This document shows positions 35,726 through 49,413 of a stretch of DNA of 64,000 nucleotides, in pieces. Below the pieces are notes generated by a model that saw only the letters and a program-made list of their open reading frames with translations, was not told the DNA's origin and did no database searches. A program made the translations under genes and the position numbers. The DNA is taken from NCBI GenBank assembly GCA_945909635.1, contig OX246690.1:3844001-3908000 (forward strand), given 5' to 3'. Every line of letters begins with the position of its first letter. The first letter of the stretch is position 1. The DNA is from Clostridioides difficile_A (lineage in GTDB: Bacteria; Bacillota; Clostridia; Peptostreptococcales; Peptostreptococcaceae).

Positions 35726-36779
35726 AAATATCTCCTTTGATTTTAGAATACATATTTTTACATTTTTTTAAATCTTCTACTCTTTCTCCATACTTATCAA
35801 AATAATATAAATCTTTTTCTAACACGCTTATTCTTAAGGTTCTTCCAATATCAAATATATCATTTTCTGTTTTAACTCTTATCTCACTATCAAGAACAGA
35901 TAGACAATATATAGTTTCATTTCCCAAGACTTCTTTAGTAACTACTTTTCCAAATAAGCTAAATACACCATCATTTTTTCCATCTATATTTATACTCTCT
36001 AGTGTTGCTTTTTCTGGTCTAAATCCAAGCTTAACATCATTTTTGATATTTAGTATATTCATGCAAGGATTTCCAATAAACTGGGCTACAAATAAGTTTT
36101 TAGGATTTTGATATATTTTTTTTGGGGAACCTATTTGCATTATCTTACCTTTGTTCATTATCACTATCTTATCTGCCATCGACATTGCCTCAACTTGGTC
36201 ATGAGTTACATAAACAAATGTAGATTTTAGTTTTTGATGTAATTGTATTAATTCTGTTCTCATTTGGTTTCTTAATTTAGCATCTAAATTTGATAATGGC
36301 TCATCCATTAAAAATACCTTTGGATTTTTAACCATAGCTCTAGCAAGTGCTACTCTTTGTCTTTGACCTCCAGATAAATTACCTGGTTTCACATTTAAAT
36401 ATTCTTGTAATCCTACCACATCAATAACTTCTGTTATAAGTTGTTCTCTCTCTTCTTTAGGTACTTTCTTATTCTTAAGACCAAATTCTATATTTTCTTT
36501 GACAGTCATGTGTGGATATAACGCATAGTTCTGAAATACCATAGCTATATCTCTTTTACTAGCATCCGTTTTTGTTACATCATTTTCTTCAATTTTTAAT
36601 TTACCTGAAGTTATATCTTCAAGACCTGCAATCATTCTTAGTGTAGTAGATTTACCACATCCACTTGGGCCTACCAACACTGTAAAAGAACCATCTTCTA
36701 TAGTAAGATTTAAGTTTTCTATAACGGTATTTTTTTTATTATAAGATTTTGTGACATTTTCTAGTCTTATATCTGCCAT
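35709..36779 (-). CDS. ABC transporter ATPase (UgpC/MsmK/MalK-like)
   Basis: Energises the importer encoded downstream. Walker A GPSGCGKSTTLRMIAG (38-53), Q-loop FQNYALYPHMTV, signature NLSGGQRQRVALARAM, Walker B VFLMDEPLSNLDAKLR and H-loop VYVTHDQVEAM are all present. The C-terminal regulatory (MalK/TOBE-like) region is present but diverged and somewhat short (356 aa against about 365-370). It is the first gene of the five-gene operon; ATPase-first order is less usual than binding-protein-first. Bacterial ATPases of this type can serve several importers. Confidence 0.92.
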   Translation of the reverse strand: MADIRLENVTKSYNKKNTVIENLNLTIEDGSFTVLVGPSGCGKSTTLRMIAGLEDITSGKLKIEENDVTKTDASKRDIAMVFQNYALYPHMTVKENIEFGLKNKKVPKEEREQLITEVIDVVGLQEYLNVKPGNLSGGQRQRVALARAMVKNPKVFLMDEPLSNLDAKLRNQMRTELIQLHQKLKSTFVYVTHDQVEAMSMADKIVIMNKGKIMQIGSPKKIYQNPKNLFVAQFIGNPCMNILNIKNDVKLGFRPEKATLESINIDGKNDGVFSLFGKVVTKEVLGNETIYCLSVLDSEIRVKTENDIFDIGRTLRISVLEKDLYYFDKYGERVEDLKKCKNMYSKIKGDIYEKAI

Positions 36780-37081
36780 TTTTTATCCTCCTAAAATATT
36801 TGATTTCATTTTATGATTTGCTTATAGATTAATAATACTCTTAATTTGTAAAGGATATATTAAGACAAAGTGAATATATAGTAAACTTATTAAAATGAAG
36901 GTTAAATTGTAAACATTTTTTGTTAAATATACTAAACTTAAATGAATATGCTATTCATATTATTTATAACTTTCTATAGTTTCTATATTTAATATTTAGT
37001 ATAACAAGAGAATTTTAATTTACAGAATGATATATAAGACTCTTTATTTTTATAAGATTAGAGTTGAAAATAAAAGAAAAT
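36780..37081 (-). promoter_or_regulatory. Leader of the ABC importer operon
   Basis: AT-rich gap between the importer operon and the rRNA terminator, with no supportable ORF. It should hold the operon promoter; candidates such as minus-strand TTTACA and TACTAT hexamers are present but none has clean 17-bp spacing. I could not identify a catabolite-control or regulator site with confidence. Confidence 0.3.
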
Positions 37082-37110
37082 AAAAAAGACCTCTATGGGG
37101 GATAGAGGCC
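37075..37110 (-). terminator. Terminator downstream of the rRNA operon
   Basis: On the minus strand GGCCTCTAT-CCCCC-ATAGAGGTC makes a 9-bp stem (one G-U pair) followed by six T's and a T-rich tail. It lies about 135 bp past the 5S gene and is the first good intrinsic terminator after it. Confidence 0.8.
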
Positions 37111-37244
37111 TTTAAGTGGGGGAGATTGAGTAATTTATTTTTGCTATATTAAGTTTTACAATTATATTATGTCCCAAATTTGTAGGGTCTAAACATAAAA
37201 AACAAAACTTTTTTTTAGTTTAATAAATTTACTCAAAAAAAATT

Positions 37245-37362
<118 letters not shown>

Positions 37363-37476
37363 AATCTTTATGCTTAATATTTCTATTAAGTTTTTAGAAT
37401 CTAGTAATCTAGTTTCTTTAGAGTTAACACTCTAAAAACTACACATATATTTTATTGAATGAACATCAAATAATTT

Positions 37477-42112
<4,636 letters not shown>

Positions 42113-42187
42113 AAAAGTTTATCAGGCTCAGATACTATTGTTATCAAAATATCTGGCTTTATGGTTTGTTTCTTGTTTTATAAATTA

Positions 42188-42204
42188 ACCTACTGTTTAA
42201 TTTT
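42188..42204 (-). other. 5' arm of the 16S rRNA processing stem
   Basis: ACCTACTGTTTAATTTT on the plus strand is the exact reverse complement of 40583-40599. It lies about 75 bp upstream of the mature 16S 5' end, inside the transcribed leader. Confidence 0.75.
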
Positions 42205-42249
42205 CAAAGTTCATTTTTCATGTTTGCCCTTTTCTTAAGGACAAGTAAT

Positions 42250-42278
42250 ACTATATCATCTTAAAAATAATCCGTCAA
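42250..42278 (-). promoter_or_regulatory. rRNA operon promoter
   Basis: TTGACG (42273-42278) and TATAGT (42250-42255) on the minus strand, separated by 17 bp, form a near-consensus sigma-A promoter. It lies about 130 bp upstream of 16S. Only 29 bp separate its -35 from the stop codon of the preceding tetrapyrrole gene, and no terminator is seen between them. No second tandem promoter or clear upstream element was identified. Confidence 0.85.
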
Positions 42279-42307
42279 CACATTTTTAATATTTTTTATT
42301 TTATTTT

Positions 42308-42886
42308 TTATATATCAAGTTTCTTTAACTCTTCTAAATCGAGCGTTATCAACATATTAAGTATATCTTTTCTTTCTCTTTTATCTTCATATTTCTTTAT
42401 AACTTTTTTTCTAATATCGCCTAATACATTTAAATATTCCTCATAATCTTCAGTATATATCTTTTCAAGCTCCTTTTTTATTTTTGATGATAGTGAAGGA
42501 CTCTTACCCCCAGTAGATATACTTATAAGTAAATCGCCTCTTTTTATATATGATGGGACAGTAAAATTTGATACCTCTACATTATCAACAACATTTACCA
42601 GTTTATTTTCCGCTCTACAATATAATCCTATTTCCATATTCAATTCCCTATTATTTGTTGCAGCAATTATTACAGAAGCATTTTTTATATACTTTTCTCT
42701 ATAATCATCCTTTATTATCTTTATATCTCCCTCCAAATCATAAAACTTATTTAAAAGTTGTTTAGAAACTATAGTAACACTCTTATTAAAGTTTAAAAAA
42801 TTTTTACATTTCCTATATGCGACTTCTCCTCCACCAATTATAACTACATCTAGGTCATCTAATTTTAAATTAATAGGATATAGCAT
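42308..42886 (-). CDS. Precorrin-2 dehydrogenase (Met8/CysG-N family)
   Basis: NAD-dependent oxidation of precorrin-2 to sirohydrochlorin, the branch compound for siroheme and for the early-cobalt B12 route; some family members also insert Fe or Co. The Rossmann motif is VVIIGGGEVAYRKC (14-27). ISTGGKSPSLSSKIKKEL (about 123-140) is the family's catalytic/dimer segment. The length, 192 aa, is the size of stand-alone SirC/YlnF-like enzymes, without the CysG methyltransferase part (encoded separately three genes upstream). It is the last gene of the cob run, set off from hemB by a 152-bp gap containing a long stem-loop. Confidence 0.9.
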   Translation of the reverse strand: MLYPINLKLDDLDVVIIGGGEVAYRKCKNFLNFNKSVTIVSKQLLNKFYDLEGDIKIIKDDYREKYIKNASVIIAATNNRELNMEIGLYCRAENKLVNVVDNVEVSNFTVPSYIKRGDLLISISTGGKSPSLSSKIKKELEKIYTEDYEEYLNVLGDIRKKVIKKYEDKRERKDILNMLITLDLEELKKLDI

Positions 42887-42920
42887 TTTATACCTCCAAA
42901 ATTTATTTAATCACATAAAT

Positions 42921-43013
42921 AAAGTATAGAAATTATAAATTAGTATCTATTCTTATTTAATAAAACTCTAAATAAAAACACTATAGAATATCTAATTACA
43001 ATTCCTATACTTT
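42921..43013 (-). ncRNA. Long stem-loop in the hemB / precorrin-2 dehydrogenase gap
   Basis: Arms 42921-42943 and 42992-43013 pair over about 20 bp. In minus-strand RNA the imperfect positions become G-U pairs, while on the plus strand they would be A-C mismatches, so the structure is maintained for the operon transcript. A smaller inverted repeat (TTTATTT / AAATAAA) sits in the loop. The 3' side is followed by ACTTTATTTATG, not a proper T-run. It may attenuate, stabilise or process the mRNA before the last gene. Confidence 0.5.
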
Positions 43014-43038
43014 TTATAATTCTTTTTCTTTATAGAAT

Positions 43039-44004
43039 CTATTTTTGTAGCAATCTCGCAATATCTTTAGCAAAGTAAGTTATTATTATATCTGCTCCTG
43101 CTCTTTTTATAGATGTAATTGATTCAAGAATTACATCTTCATTTAATAAACCTTCTTTTACAGCATACTTAAGCATAGAATATTCTCCACTTACATTATA
43201 AGCTGCTAGAGGTAAATCAAAGTTGTCTTTAACCCTTCTTATGATATCTAAATATGATAATGCAGGTTTAACCATAAGTATGTCTGCACCTTCTAATATA
43301 TCAAGTTCTGTTTCTATTATAGCTTCATTGCTATTTGCTGGGTCCATTTGATATGTTTTTCTATCTCCAAAAGATGGTGCTGAATGAGCTGCTTCTCTAA
43401 AAGGACCATAGAAATTTGAAGCATATTTAACACTATAAGCCATTATTCCTATATTCTCTAATCCATTTTCATCTAAAGCTTCTCTTATAGCTTGTATTCT
43501 TCCATCCATCATATCTGATGGAGCTACCATATCTGCTCCAGCTTTAGCATGACTTACAGATATTCTAGCTAAATACTCTAATGATTTATCATTATCAACA
43601 TAACCAGTATCAGTTAAAATTCCACAATGTCCATGGCTTGTATATTGACACATACAGACATCTGTTATCACATTCATCTCTGGATTTATCTCTTTAACTT
43701 TCCTAATTGCCTTTTGAACTATTCCATTATCATTAAAAGCTTGTGAGGCACACTCATCTTTTTCATTTGGCACACCAAACAACATTATATGCTCAATACC
43801 TAACTCACTTATTTCTTTTATTTCTTCTTCTAACATGTCTATAGATAAATGATAAACATCTGGTAAAGATTTAATTTCTTCTTTTATATTCTCTCCCTCT
43901 ACTACAAATAGCGGATATATTAAATCTTCTACATTTACTTTAGTTTCTCTTACTAAGTTTCTTATTGCTTTACTTGCTCTTAATCTTCTTGGTCTTCTTA
44001 ACAT
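43039..44004 (-). CDS. hemB: Porphobilinogen synthase (5-aminolevulinate dehydratase)
   Basis: Condenses two 5-aminolevulinates to porphobilinogen. The metal site ITDVCMCQYTSHGHCG has the three cysteines of zinc-type enzymes. The two active-site lysines lie in YSVKYASNFYGPFREAA and ILMVKPALSYLD. The length (321 aa) is normal. The ATG follows TTTTGGAGGATTATC, 15 bp after the cobA-hemD stop. In the operon it supplies uroporphyrinogen III to B12 synthesis with hemC and hemD; hemA and hemL are not in the window. Confidence 0.97.
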   Translation of the reverse strand: MLRRPRRLRASKAIRNLVRETKVNVEDLIYPLFVVEGENIKEEIKSLPDVYHLSIDMLEEEIKEISELGIEHIMLFGVPNEKDECASQAFNDNGIVQKAIRKVKEINPEMNVITDVCMCQYTSHGHCGILTDTGYVDNDKSLEYLARISVSHAKAGADMVAPSDMMDGRIQAIREALDENGLENIGIMAYSVKYASNFYGPFREAAHSAPSFGDRKTYQMDPANSNEAIIETELDILEGADILMVKPALSYLDIIRRVKDNFDLPLAAYNVSGEYSMLKYAVKEGLLNEDVILESITSIKRAGADIIITYFAKDIARLLQK

Positions 44005-44019
44005 GATAATCCTCCAAAA

Positions 44020-45519
44020 TTAATTTTTTATGATTAAATCTACTAATGAATCTATAGTAGATGTAGTAGCTTCTTTATATAACTTTATTCCTAAGTTATT
44101 TATCGTCTCTGTAGTTATAGGTCCAATAGATAGTGTTTTTATTTTGTCTAATAGTTTAGTATTCTCTTTTCCTATAATTTCAATTAGATTATTTACTGTT
44201 GAGGAACTAGTAAATGTTATATAATCTATATCATTAGAATTTAAAATATCTAATATCTCATCTTTCTTCTCTTCATCTATTACTGTTCTATATGTATGTA
44301 CTTCTGTTACCTCACAAATATCCTTAAGCTTGTCAACTAGATAATCTCTAGCATTTTCTGCTCTAGGTATAAGTATATTATCACTACTTTTCAAGATAGG
44401 CATTAGCTCTTCATATAGTGATTCTGCTACAAATTTTTTAGGTACTATATCAGCTATAATTCCTCTTTTTTTCAATTCATTTGATGTAGCAGAACCTATA
44501 GCACATATTTTTAAATTAGATAGTATTCTTAAATCAAAATTCATTTCATATATCTTTTCAAAAAAGATTTCTACAGCATTTTTACTAGTTAATATTAGAT
44601 AATTATATTTATTTATATTTCTTATTTCATTTTCTAACTTAATATTATTTTGTAGTTTTTCTATCTTTATAGTAGGTATTTCAATTGGATTTCCACCTAA
44701 ATCCATTATTTTTTCCACTAATACACTATTTTGATTTCTAGACCTAGTTACAGCAATACTTTTTCCAAATAAAGGCTTATTCTCAAAGAAATTTAACTTT
44801 TCTCTAAGACCTACAACACTGCCAACTACTATAAGGGTTGGTGGCTTTACTTCTTCTTTAATAGCAGTTTCATAAACATTTTCAAGTGTAGATGTAACAA
44901 CTCTTTGATTATATCTAGTTGCCCAGCTTATAAGTGCAACTGGTGTATCCTTATCTTTTCCCTCTCTCATTAAGTTTTCACTTATTTTCTTTAAATTTGA
45001 TATTCCCATTAAAAACACAAGAGTACCTTTATTATTTGCAAGAGCATTCCAATTTACTTCTCCACTATCATCACCCTTCAAATGACCTGTTATTACATGA
45101 AAAGATGAAGCATGTTCTCTATGTGTTATAGGTATACCAGCATAACATAAGCCTCCTATAGCAGAAGTTATTCCTGGAACTACTTCAAATTCTATCTCCT
45201 CATCTACTAAAGTCTCTGCTTCTTCGCCTCCTCTACCAAATACATAAGGGTCTCCCCCCTTAAGACGAGTAACATATTTTCCTTCTTTAGCCTTTTCTGC
45301 TATAATTCTATTTATATCTTCCTGTGGCAAAATATGATTACTTGATACCTTTCCTACATATATAAGCTCACAATCAGGCTTAGCTTCTCTTAAGTAACTA
45401 CTATTTGCTAATCTATCATATACTATTACATCTGACTTTCTTATACACTCTAGACCTTTTAAAGTCATGAGTTTATAATCACCTGGCCCTGCACCTACTA
45501 AGTAAACTTTACCCTTCAT
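44020..45519 (-). CDS. cobA-hemD: Fused uroporphyrinogen-III C-methyltransferase / uroporphyrinogen-III synthase
   Basis: Bifunctional protein of about 499 aa. Residues 1 to about 245 are a SUMT (CobA) domain: VYLVGAGPGDYKLMTLKG, RLKGGDPYVFGRGGEE and GITSAIGGLCYAGIPITHR. From about 250 to the end is a HemD domain (IAVTRSRNQNS; ILTSKNAVEIFFE; TFTSSSTVNNLIE). It thus makes uroporphyrinogen III from the HemC product and methylates it to precorrin-2. This fusion is known in clostridia. The first ATG (45528) is one base from the GGAG site; the ATG at 45517-45519 is better spaced. It overlaps the hemC end by 11 bp. Confidence 0.95.
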   Translation of the reverse strand: MKGKVYLVGAGPGDYKLMTLKGLECIRKSDVIVYDRLANSSYLREAKPDCELIYVGKVSSNHILPQEDINRIIAEKAKEGKYVTRLKGGDPYVFGRGGEEAETLVDEEIEFEVVPGITSAIGGLCYAGIPITHREHASSFHVITGHLKGDDSGEVNWNALANNKGTLVFLMGISNLKKISENLMREGKDKDTPVALISWATRYNQRVVTSTLENVYETAIKEEVKPPTLIVVGSVVGLREKLNFFENKPLFGKSIAVTRSRNQNSVLVEKIMDLGGNPIEIPTIKIEKLQNNIKLENEIRNINKYNYLILTSKNAVEIFFEKIYEMNFDLRILSNLKICAIGSATSNELKKRGIIADIVPKKFVAESLYEELMPILKSSDNILIPRAENARDYLVDKLKDICEVTEVHTYRTVIDEEKKDEILDILNSNDIDYITFTSSSTVNNLIEIIGKENTKLLDKIKTLSIGPITTETINNLGIKLYKEATTSTIDSLVDLIIKN

Positions 45520-46414
45520 AATTTTCATACTCCTTCAATACAAGTTTAGCTAGTTTTAAACCTAACTCTCTAGGAGAAGAAATACCCCCCTCCATAGACT
45601 TAATTACTACTTTAGTTCCTTCTGAATCTCCATATAGACCAGTAAGATGTATCTTATCTTGGTTTATTTCACAATAAGCAGCCATTGGTATATGACAACT
45701 TCCATTAACACCATCCAAAAAACCTCTTTCAGCTAATATTTGGATTTCTGTATTTTCATCTTTTAGTGAATTTACTATTTCTTCTATATTACTATCATTA
45801 CTTCTTATTTCTATAGCCAAAGCTCCTTGAGCAGGTGCTGGTATAACAACATCAACAGGTAAATAAGAACTTATTTTTTCTTGTAAATTCGCTCTTATTA
45901 TTCCTGATGCAGCCAACACAATCCCATGCATATTTTCATCTTTTATTTTTCGTATTCTAGTTTCTACATTACCTCTAACTTGTACTATATTTAGGTCAGG
46001 TCTTTGCTTTAATAATTGAAATTTTCTTCTTTTACTTCCTGTGCCTATTACTGCTCCATGAGGTAAATCATCTAAGCTTTTATATCCTTCTCTAAGTATT
46101 AGAACATCTCTTGGGTCTTCTCTCTTAGGTGTATGAGCAAATTTTAGTCCATCTGCTAAATAAGAGGGCATATCCTTCATACTATGTACTGCTATATCTA
46201 TTTTTCCATCCAATAGTTGCTGCTCTATTTCTTTAACAAACAATCCTTTATCGCCTATTTTATCTAGGGAAACATTTTGAATCAAATCCCCTTTTGTCTT
46301 TATGACTTTAATCTCAAAATTAATATCTGGATACTTCTTTTTTAATTCATTAATTACCCATTCTGTTTGTATAAGTGCTAGATTACTACCCCTAGTTCCA
46401 ACCACGATATTCAT
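45509..46414 (-). CDS. hemC: Hydroxymethylbilane synthase (porphobilinogen deaminase)
   Basis: Polymerises four porphobilinogens into hydroxymethylbilane. The N-terminal GTRGSNLALIQTEWV, the catalytic region HSMKDMP (D in the active site) and the cofactor cysteine in GVNGSCHIPMAAY, which carries the dipyrromethane, are all present. The length, 301 aa, is typical. It lies 30 bp after the cbiK-cbiL fusion and its 3' end overlaps the cobA-hemD start, which fits coupled production of two sequential enzymes. Confidence 0.97.
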   Translation of the reverse strand: MNIVVGTRGSNLALIQTEWVINELKKKYPDINFEIKVIKTKGDLIQNVSLDKIGDKGLFVKEIEQQLLDGKIDIAVHSMKDMPSYLADGLKFAHTPKREDPRDVLILREGYKSLDDLPHGAVIGTGSKRRKFQLLKQRPDLNIVQVRGNVETRIRKIKDENMHGIVLAASGIIRANLQEKISSYLPVDVVIPAPAQGALAIEIRSNDSNIEEIVNSLKDENTEIQILAERGFLDGVNGSCHIPMAAYCEINQDKIHLTGLYGDSEGTKVVIKSMEGGISSPRELGLKLAKLVLKEYENYEG

Positions 46415-46444
46415 ACTAAATCTCCTTTAAAATATTACCTTCAT

Positions 46445-47923
46445 CTATTTTATTTTGTTCTCTTTATTTACTAGTATTGTAGAAAAATAAGATATCTTAT
46501 CTTCAAGATGTGCCTCTCGTAAATCTTTAAATACAGTTTCACCTTCTTGAGACGAATTACTTACTAAAATAGCATGTTCTATTAGATTATATTTTTCTAG
46601 TTTTTTTATTATTTCCTTAAAGTTCTTATAAACTTTCATCAATACTATTGAATTATAATTTTGTAAAGCAAGTTCTATTTTATCATCTTCCATAGTACAA
46701 GGAACTATTACTAAGGCTTCCTTATCCATAACTAGTGGAAAATTTTGATTAGATGCTATATTAGAAAATGATGAAATCCCTGGTATAGTTTCTACTTCTA
46801 TCTCATCTGATATTCTCTCCATTATGTACACATATGTGCTATAAATCATAGGGTCTCCTAATGTTACAAACCCTACGTTTTTTCCATTCTTAACATCTGT
46901 AGCAATCTCTTCGGCTACATTGTCCCATGCTATATTCTTTTCATTTCCATCAAAACACATTGGAAAATGTCTAGATTTTATCTCTATTGATTCATTTAAG
47001 TATTCTTTAACTATTGATAAAGCTAAGCTATCTCCACCTTTTTTTGATTCTGGAGTATATAAAATATCTAGTTTCTTTAATGCGCTAACTGCTTTCATTG
47101 TAAGTAAAGAACTGTCTCCTGGTCCTGCTCCTATACCATAAAACTTAACATTTTCTGCACATTTAGTCGCATGACGAACAAACTTATCTTGTATATAAGG
47201 ATTTTCACCTAAACCTTTTAGATGTATATTTACATTAAATCCATTCTCTTCTAATATTGTTTTCCAAGAATCTTCTTCATCTCCCGCCATATCATTTATA
47301 GCATGGTCACCTGCAACTAACATAAATGGCATTAGATTTACGGTTTTTATATTACCTTCTTTTAATCTTCTTATTACATGCTCTATTTCTGGATAACCTT
47401 CAACTGTACCAACATAAGCATTTACTCCATTATCTCTAAGCATATATTCTAATGCTGGATATGCTGAATGTGATTCATGAATAGTCCCATGACCCATAAA
47501 TACTACTGCTTCATCATTTTTCATATGAGGGATTTGATGTTTAATCGCCTCTACAGATTCTTGATAATCCTCAATATGTGTAAGTAAAGGTCTCCCCAAT
47601 ACAATCTTTTTAAATTTAGATGAGTAGCCTTCTACTTGCTCTTTTAACTTGTTAAATTCTTCTCCACATATAATATGAAGTGTTTGAATTATTACTTCAT
47701 CATATCCTTGTTCATATATTTTATCTAAAGCTTGTATTGGATTGTCTATCTCTATTCCATCCCTTTTTTTTATTTTATTTATTATCATATTTGATGTATA
47801 AGCTCTAAAAAAATCATAGTTTTTTAATGAATCTTTTATTTTATTTTCACACATATCTATTGTCTTTTCTCTCGTTTCATGGTAGCTCGTACCAAAACTC
47901 ACTACTAATAAGGCCTTCTTCAT
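46445..47923 (-). CDS. cbiK-cbiL: Fused sirohydrochlorin cobaltochelatase (CbiK) / cobalt-precorrin-2 C20-methyltransferase (CbiL)
   Basis: Two successive B12 enzymes in one 492-aa chain. Residues 1 to about 257 match CbiK: VSFGTSYHETR near the start, H83 (TLHIICGEE), H145 (MGHGTIHESH) and H207 (GDHAINDMAGDE). The last two have the same numbers as the metal-binding histidines of Salmonella CbiK. From residue 260 a CbiL domain begins with FYGIGAGPGDSSLLTMKA and includes VTLGDPMIYSTYVY and VETIPGISSFSN. A CbiK without signal peptide implies cytoplasmic cobalt insertion; direct hand-over to the methyltransferase is inferred from the fusion. It starts 18 bp after cbiJ. Confidence 0.94.
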   Translation of the reverse strand: MKKALLVVSFGTSYHETREKTIDMCENKIKDSLKNYDFFRAYTSNMIINKIKKRDGIEIDNPIQALDKIYEQGYDEVIIQTLHIICGEEFNKLKEQVEGYSSKFKKIVLGRPLLTHIEDYQESVEAIKHQIPHMKNDEAVVFMGHGTIHESHSAYPALEYMLRDNGVNAYVGTVEGYPEIEHVIRRLKEGNIKTVNLMPFMLVAGDHAINDMAGDEEDSWKTILEENGFNVNIHLKGLGENPYIQDKFVRHATKCAENVKFYGIGAGPGDSSLLTMKAVSALKKLDILYTPESKKGGDSLALSIVKEYLNESIEIKSRHFPMCFDGNEKNIAWDNVAEEIATDVKNGKNVGFVTLGDPMIYSTYVYIMERISDEIEVETIPGISSFSNIASNQNFPLVMDKEALVIVPCTMEDDKIELALQNYNSIVLMKVYKNFKEIIKKLEKYNLIEHAILVSNSSQEGETVFKDLREAHLEDKISYFSTILVNKENKIK

Positions 47924-47941
47924 ATGTTCTCCTCCTAAAAA

Positions 47942-48691
47942 TTATACAAGTATGTCTTTAATTTTATTTATATCATTAATTACATTTTCATAGTTAATCG
48001 ATTCTCGCTTAATAATTATCACTGGTATATTAAAACTTTTACATGCATTTACTTTTTCTAAGAAACCACCTGCTATTCCACTTTCTTTTGTTATAACTAA
48101 GTCTATACCATAATGTTTATACGTTTCTTCGTTTATACACTGGCTAAACGGACCTTTCATAGCTATTATATTGTCTGCATTTAAACCTAATTTTTCACAA
48201 CTTAGTATAACCTCACTAGTTGGAAGAACTCTAACTACTAAGTTTTTATCATTTATTTCCTCTACAAATCTATTTAGATTCTTACTTCCTGTTCCTATAA
48301 ATATATTTTTTCCTATTTTATTTGCTATTTTACAGGCTTCCTCAATTGTATCTACTATAAACTTATTATCATAATTTATTTCTTCAATTAGAGATTTCCT
48401 CTCAAATCTTATATATTCTATATTCAACAGTTTTGCACAATACATAGCATTTTTAGATACTTCAACTGCATAAGGATGAGTTGCATCTATTATTTTCACT
48501 ATATGATTATCTTTTATAAATTTTAGCATCTCCTCCTGTCCGAGTTTTCCTAAAATTATATTATCTGTATGTCGTTGTGCAAGCTCCTTTCCATAATCTG
48601 TGGTCACTGAAAGGATATATGGTTGCTTTAGTTCATTTATCTTATCACATATAGATAAACTATCTGAAGTTCCTCCTAAAATCAAAATCAT
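47942..48691 (-). CDS. cbiJ: Cobalt-precorrin-6A reductase
   Basis: NADPH-dependent reduction of the corrin macrocycle (CbiJ/CobK family). It begins MILILGGTSDSLSICDKI and has DATHPYAVEVSKNA (about 70-83), the family signature, then GTGSKNL and the late ITKESGIAGGFLEK. At 249 aa the length is right. It overlaps cbiH by four bases (start at 48691, cbiH stop at 48688), a typical coupled junction. It acts in the cytoplasm on a cobalt-containing intermediate in the anaerobic route. Confidence 0.93.
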   Translation of the reverse strand: MILILGGTSDSLSICDKINELKQPYILSVTTDYGKELAQRHTDNIILGKLGQEEMLKFIKDNHIVKIIDATHPYAVEVSKNAMYCAKLLNIEYIRFERKSLIEEINYDNKFIVDTIEEACKIANKIGKNIFIGTGSKNLNRFVEEINDKNLVVRVLPTSEVILSCEKLGLNADNIIAMKGPFSQCINEETYKHYGIDLVITKESGIAGGFLEKVNACKSFNIPVIIIKRESINYENVINDINKIKDILV

Positions 48692-49413
48692 ACTGTATAA
48701 CCTCTTGGAGTTATCATCAACTCATTATCAATATAAGTAGATTTATTTCCGATTATAACCATTGTAGTCATATCAACTTTTTCAAAATCCATATTTTCAA
48801 AGGTACATACAAATTTTTCTTCCTTTTCTCTACCTACATCTTTAACCACTCCAACAGGCGTATTCCCACTTTTAAATTCACCCATTATTTTAAATGCTTT
48901 ACTTAAATGCTCACTTCTTCCTTTACTTCTTGGATTATATAAACAAATTACAAAGTCAGCTTCAGCAGCTAATTTCAACCTTTTTTCAATTACTTCCCAT
49001 GGAGTCATTAAATCACTTAAACTTATATGACAAAAATCATGCATAATAGGAGCTCCAAGTATAGCTGCTGCACCAATACTTGCAGTAACACCTGGAATCA
49101 CTTTTACTTTTATATCTTCTTTTTCTTTAGATATTAATTCCAAGATAAGTCCTGCCATTCCATATATTCCAGCATCTCCACTACTTACAACTGCCACTTT
49201 TTTTCCTTTCTTCGCTTCCTCTACTGCTTGTTTACATCTATCAACTTCTTGTCTCATACCATTTTGAATTATTTCTTTATTTTGTATAAATTCTTCTATT
49301 AAATTTATATAAGTCTTATATCCAACAATAGCCTCAGAATCTTCTATTGCTTTTATTGCCTCTAAAGTCATGGTATCTTTACTTCCTGGACCAATTCCTA
49401 CAACGTATATCAT
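48688..49413 (-). CDS. cbiH: Cobalt-precorrin-3 C17-methyltransferase
   Basis: SAM-dependent methyltransferase that also drives ring contraction in the anaerobic pathway. Typical tetrapyrrole methylase motifs: YVVGIGPGSKDTMTLEAI at the start, VSSGDAGIYGMAGL (about 77-90), VIPGVTASIGAAAILGAP and FVICLYNPRSKGR. The 241-aa length is that of CbiH/CobJ without fusion. Four-base overlaps link it to both cbiG and cbiJ, so these three are translated as a coupled block. Confidence 0.94.
   Translation of the reverse strand: MIYVVGIGPGSKDTMTLEAIKAIEDSEAIVGYKTYINLIEEFIQNKEIIQNGMRQEVDRCKQAVEEAKKGKKVAVVSSGDAGIYGMAGLILELISKEKEDIKVKVIPGVTASIGAAAILGAPIMHDFCHISLSDLMTPWEVIEKRLKLAAEADFVICLYNPRSKGRSEHLSKAFKIMGEFKSGNTPVGVVKDVGREKEEKFVCTFENMDFEKVDMTTMVIIGNKSTYIDNELMITPRGYTV

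Noticed and set aside
42921..43013. CRISPR repeat or mobile element end
   Set aside because: The element is a single stem-loop without array, spacers, transposase or flanking target duplication.
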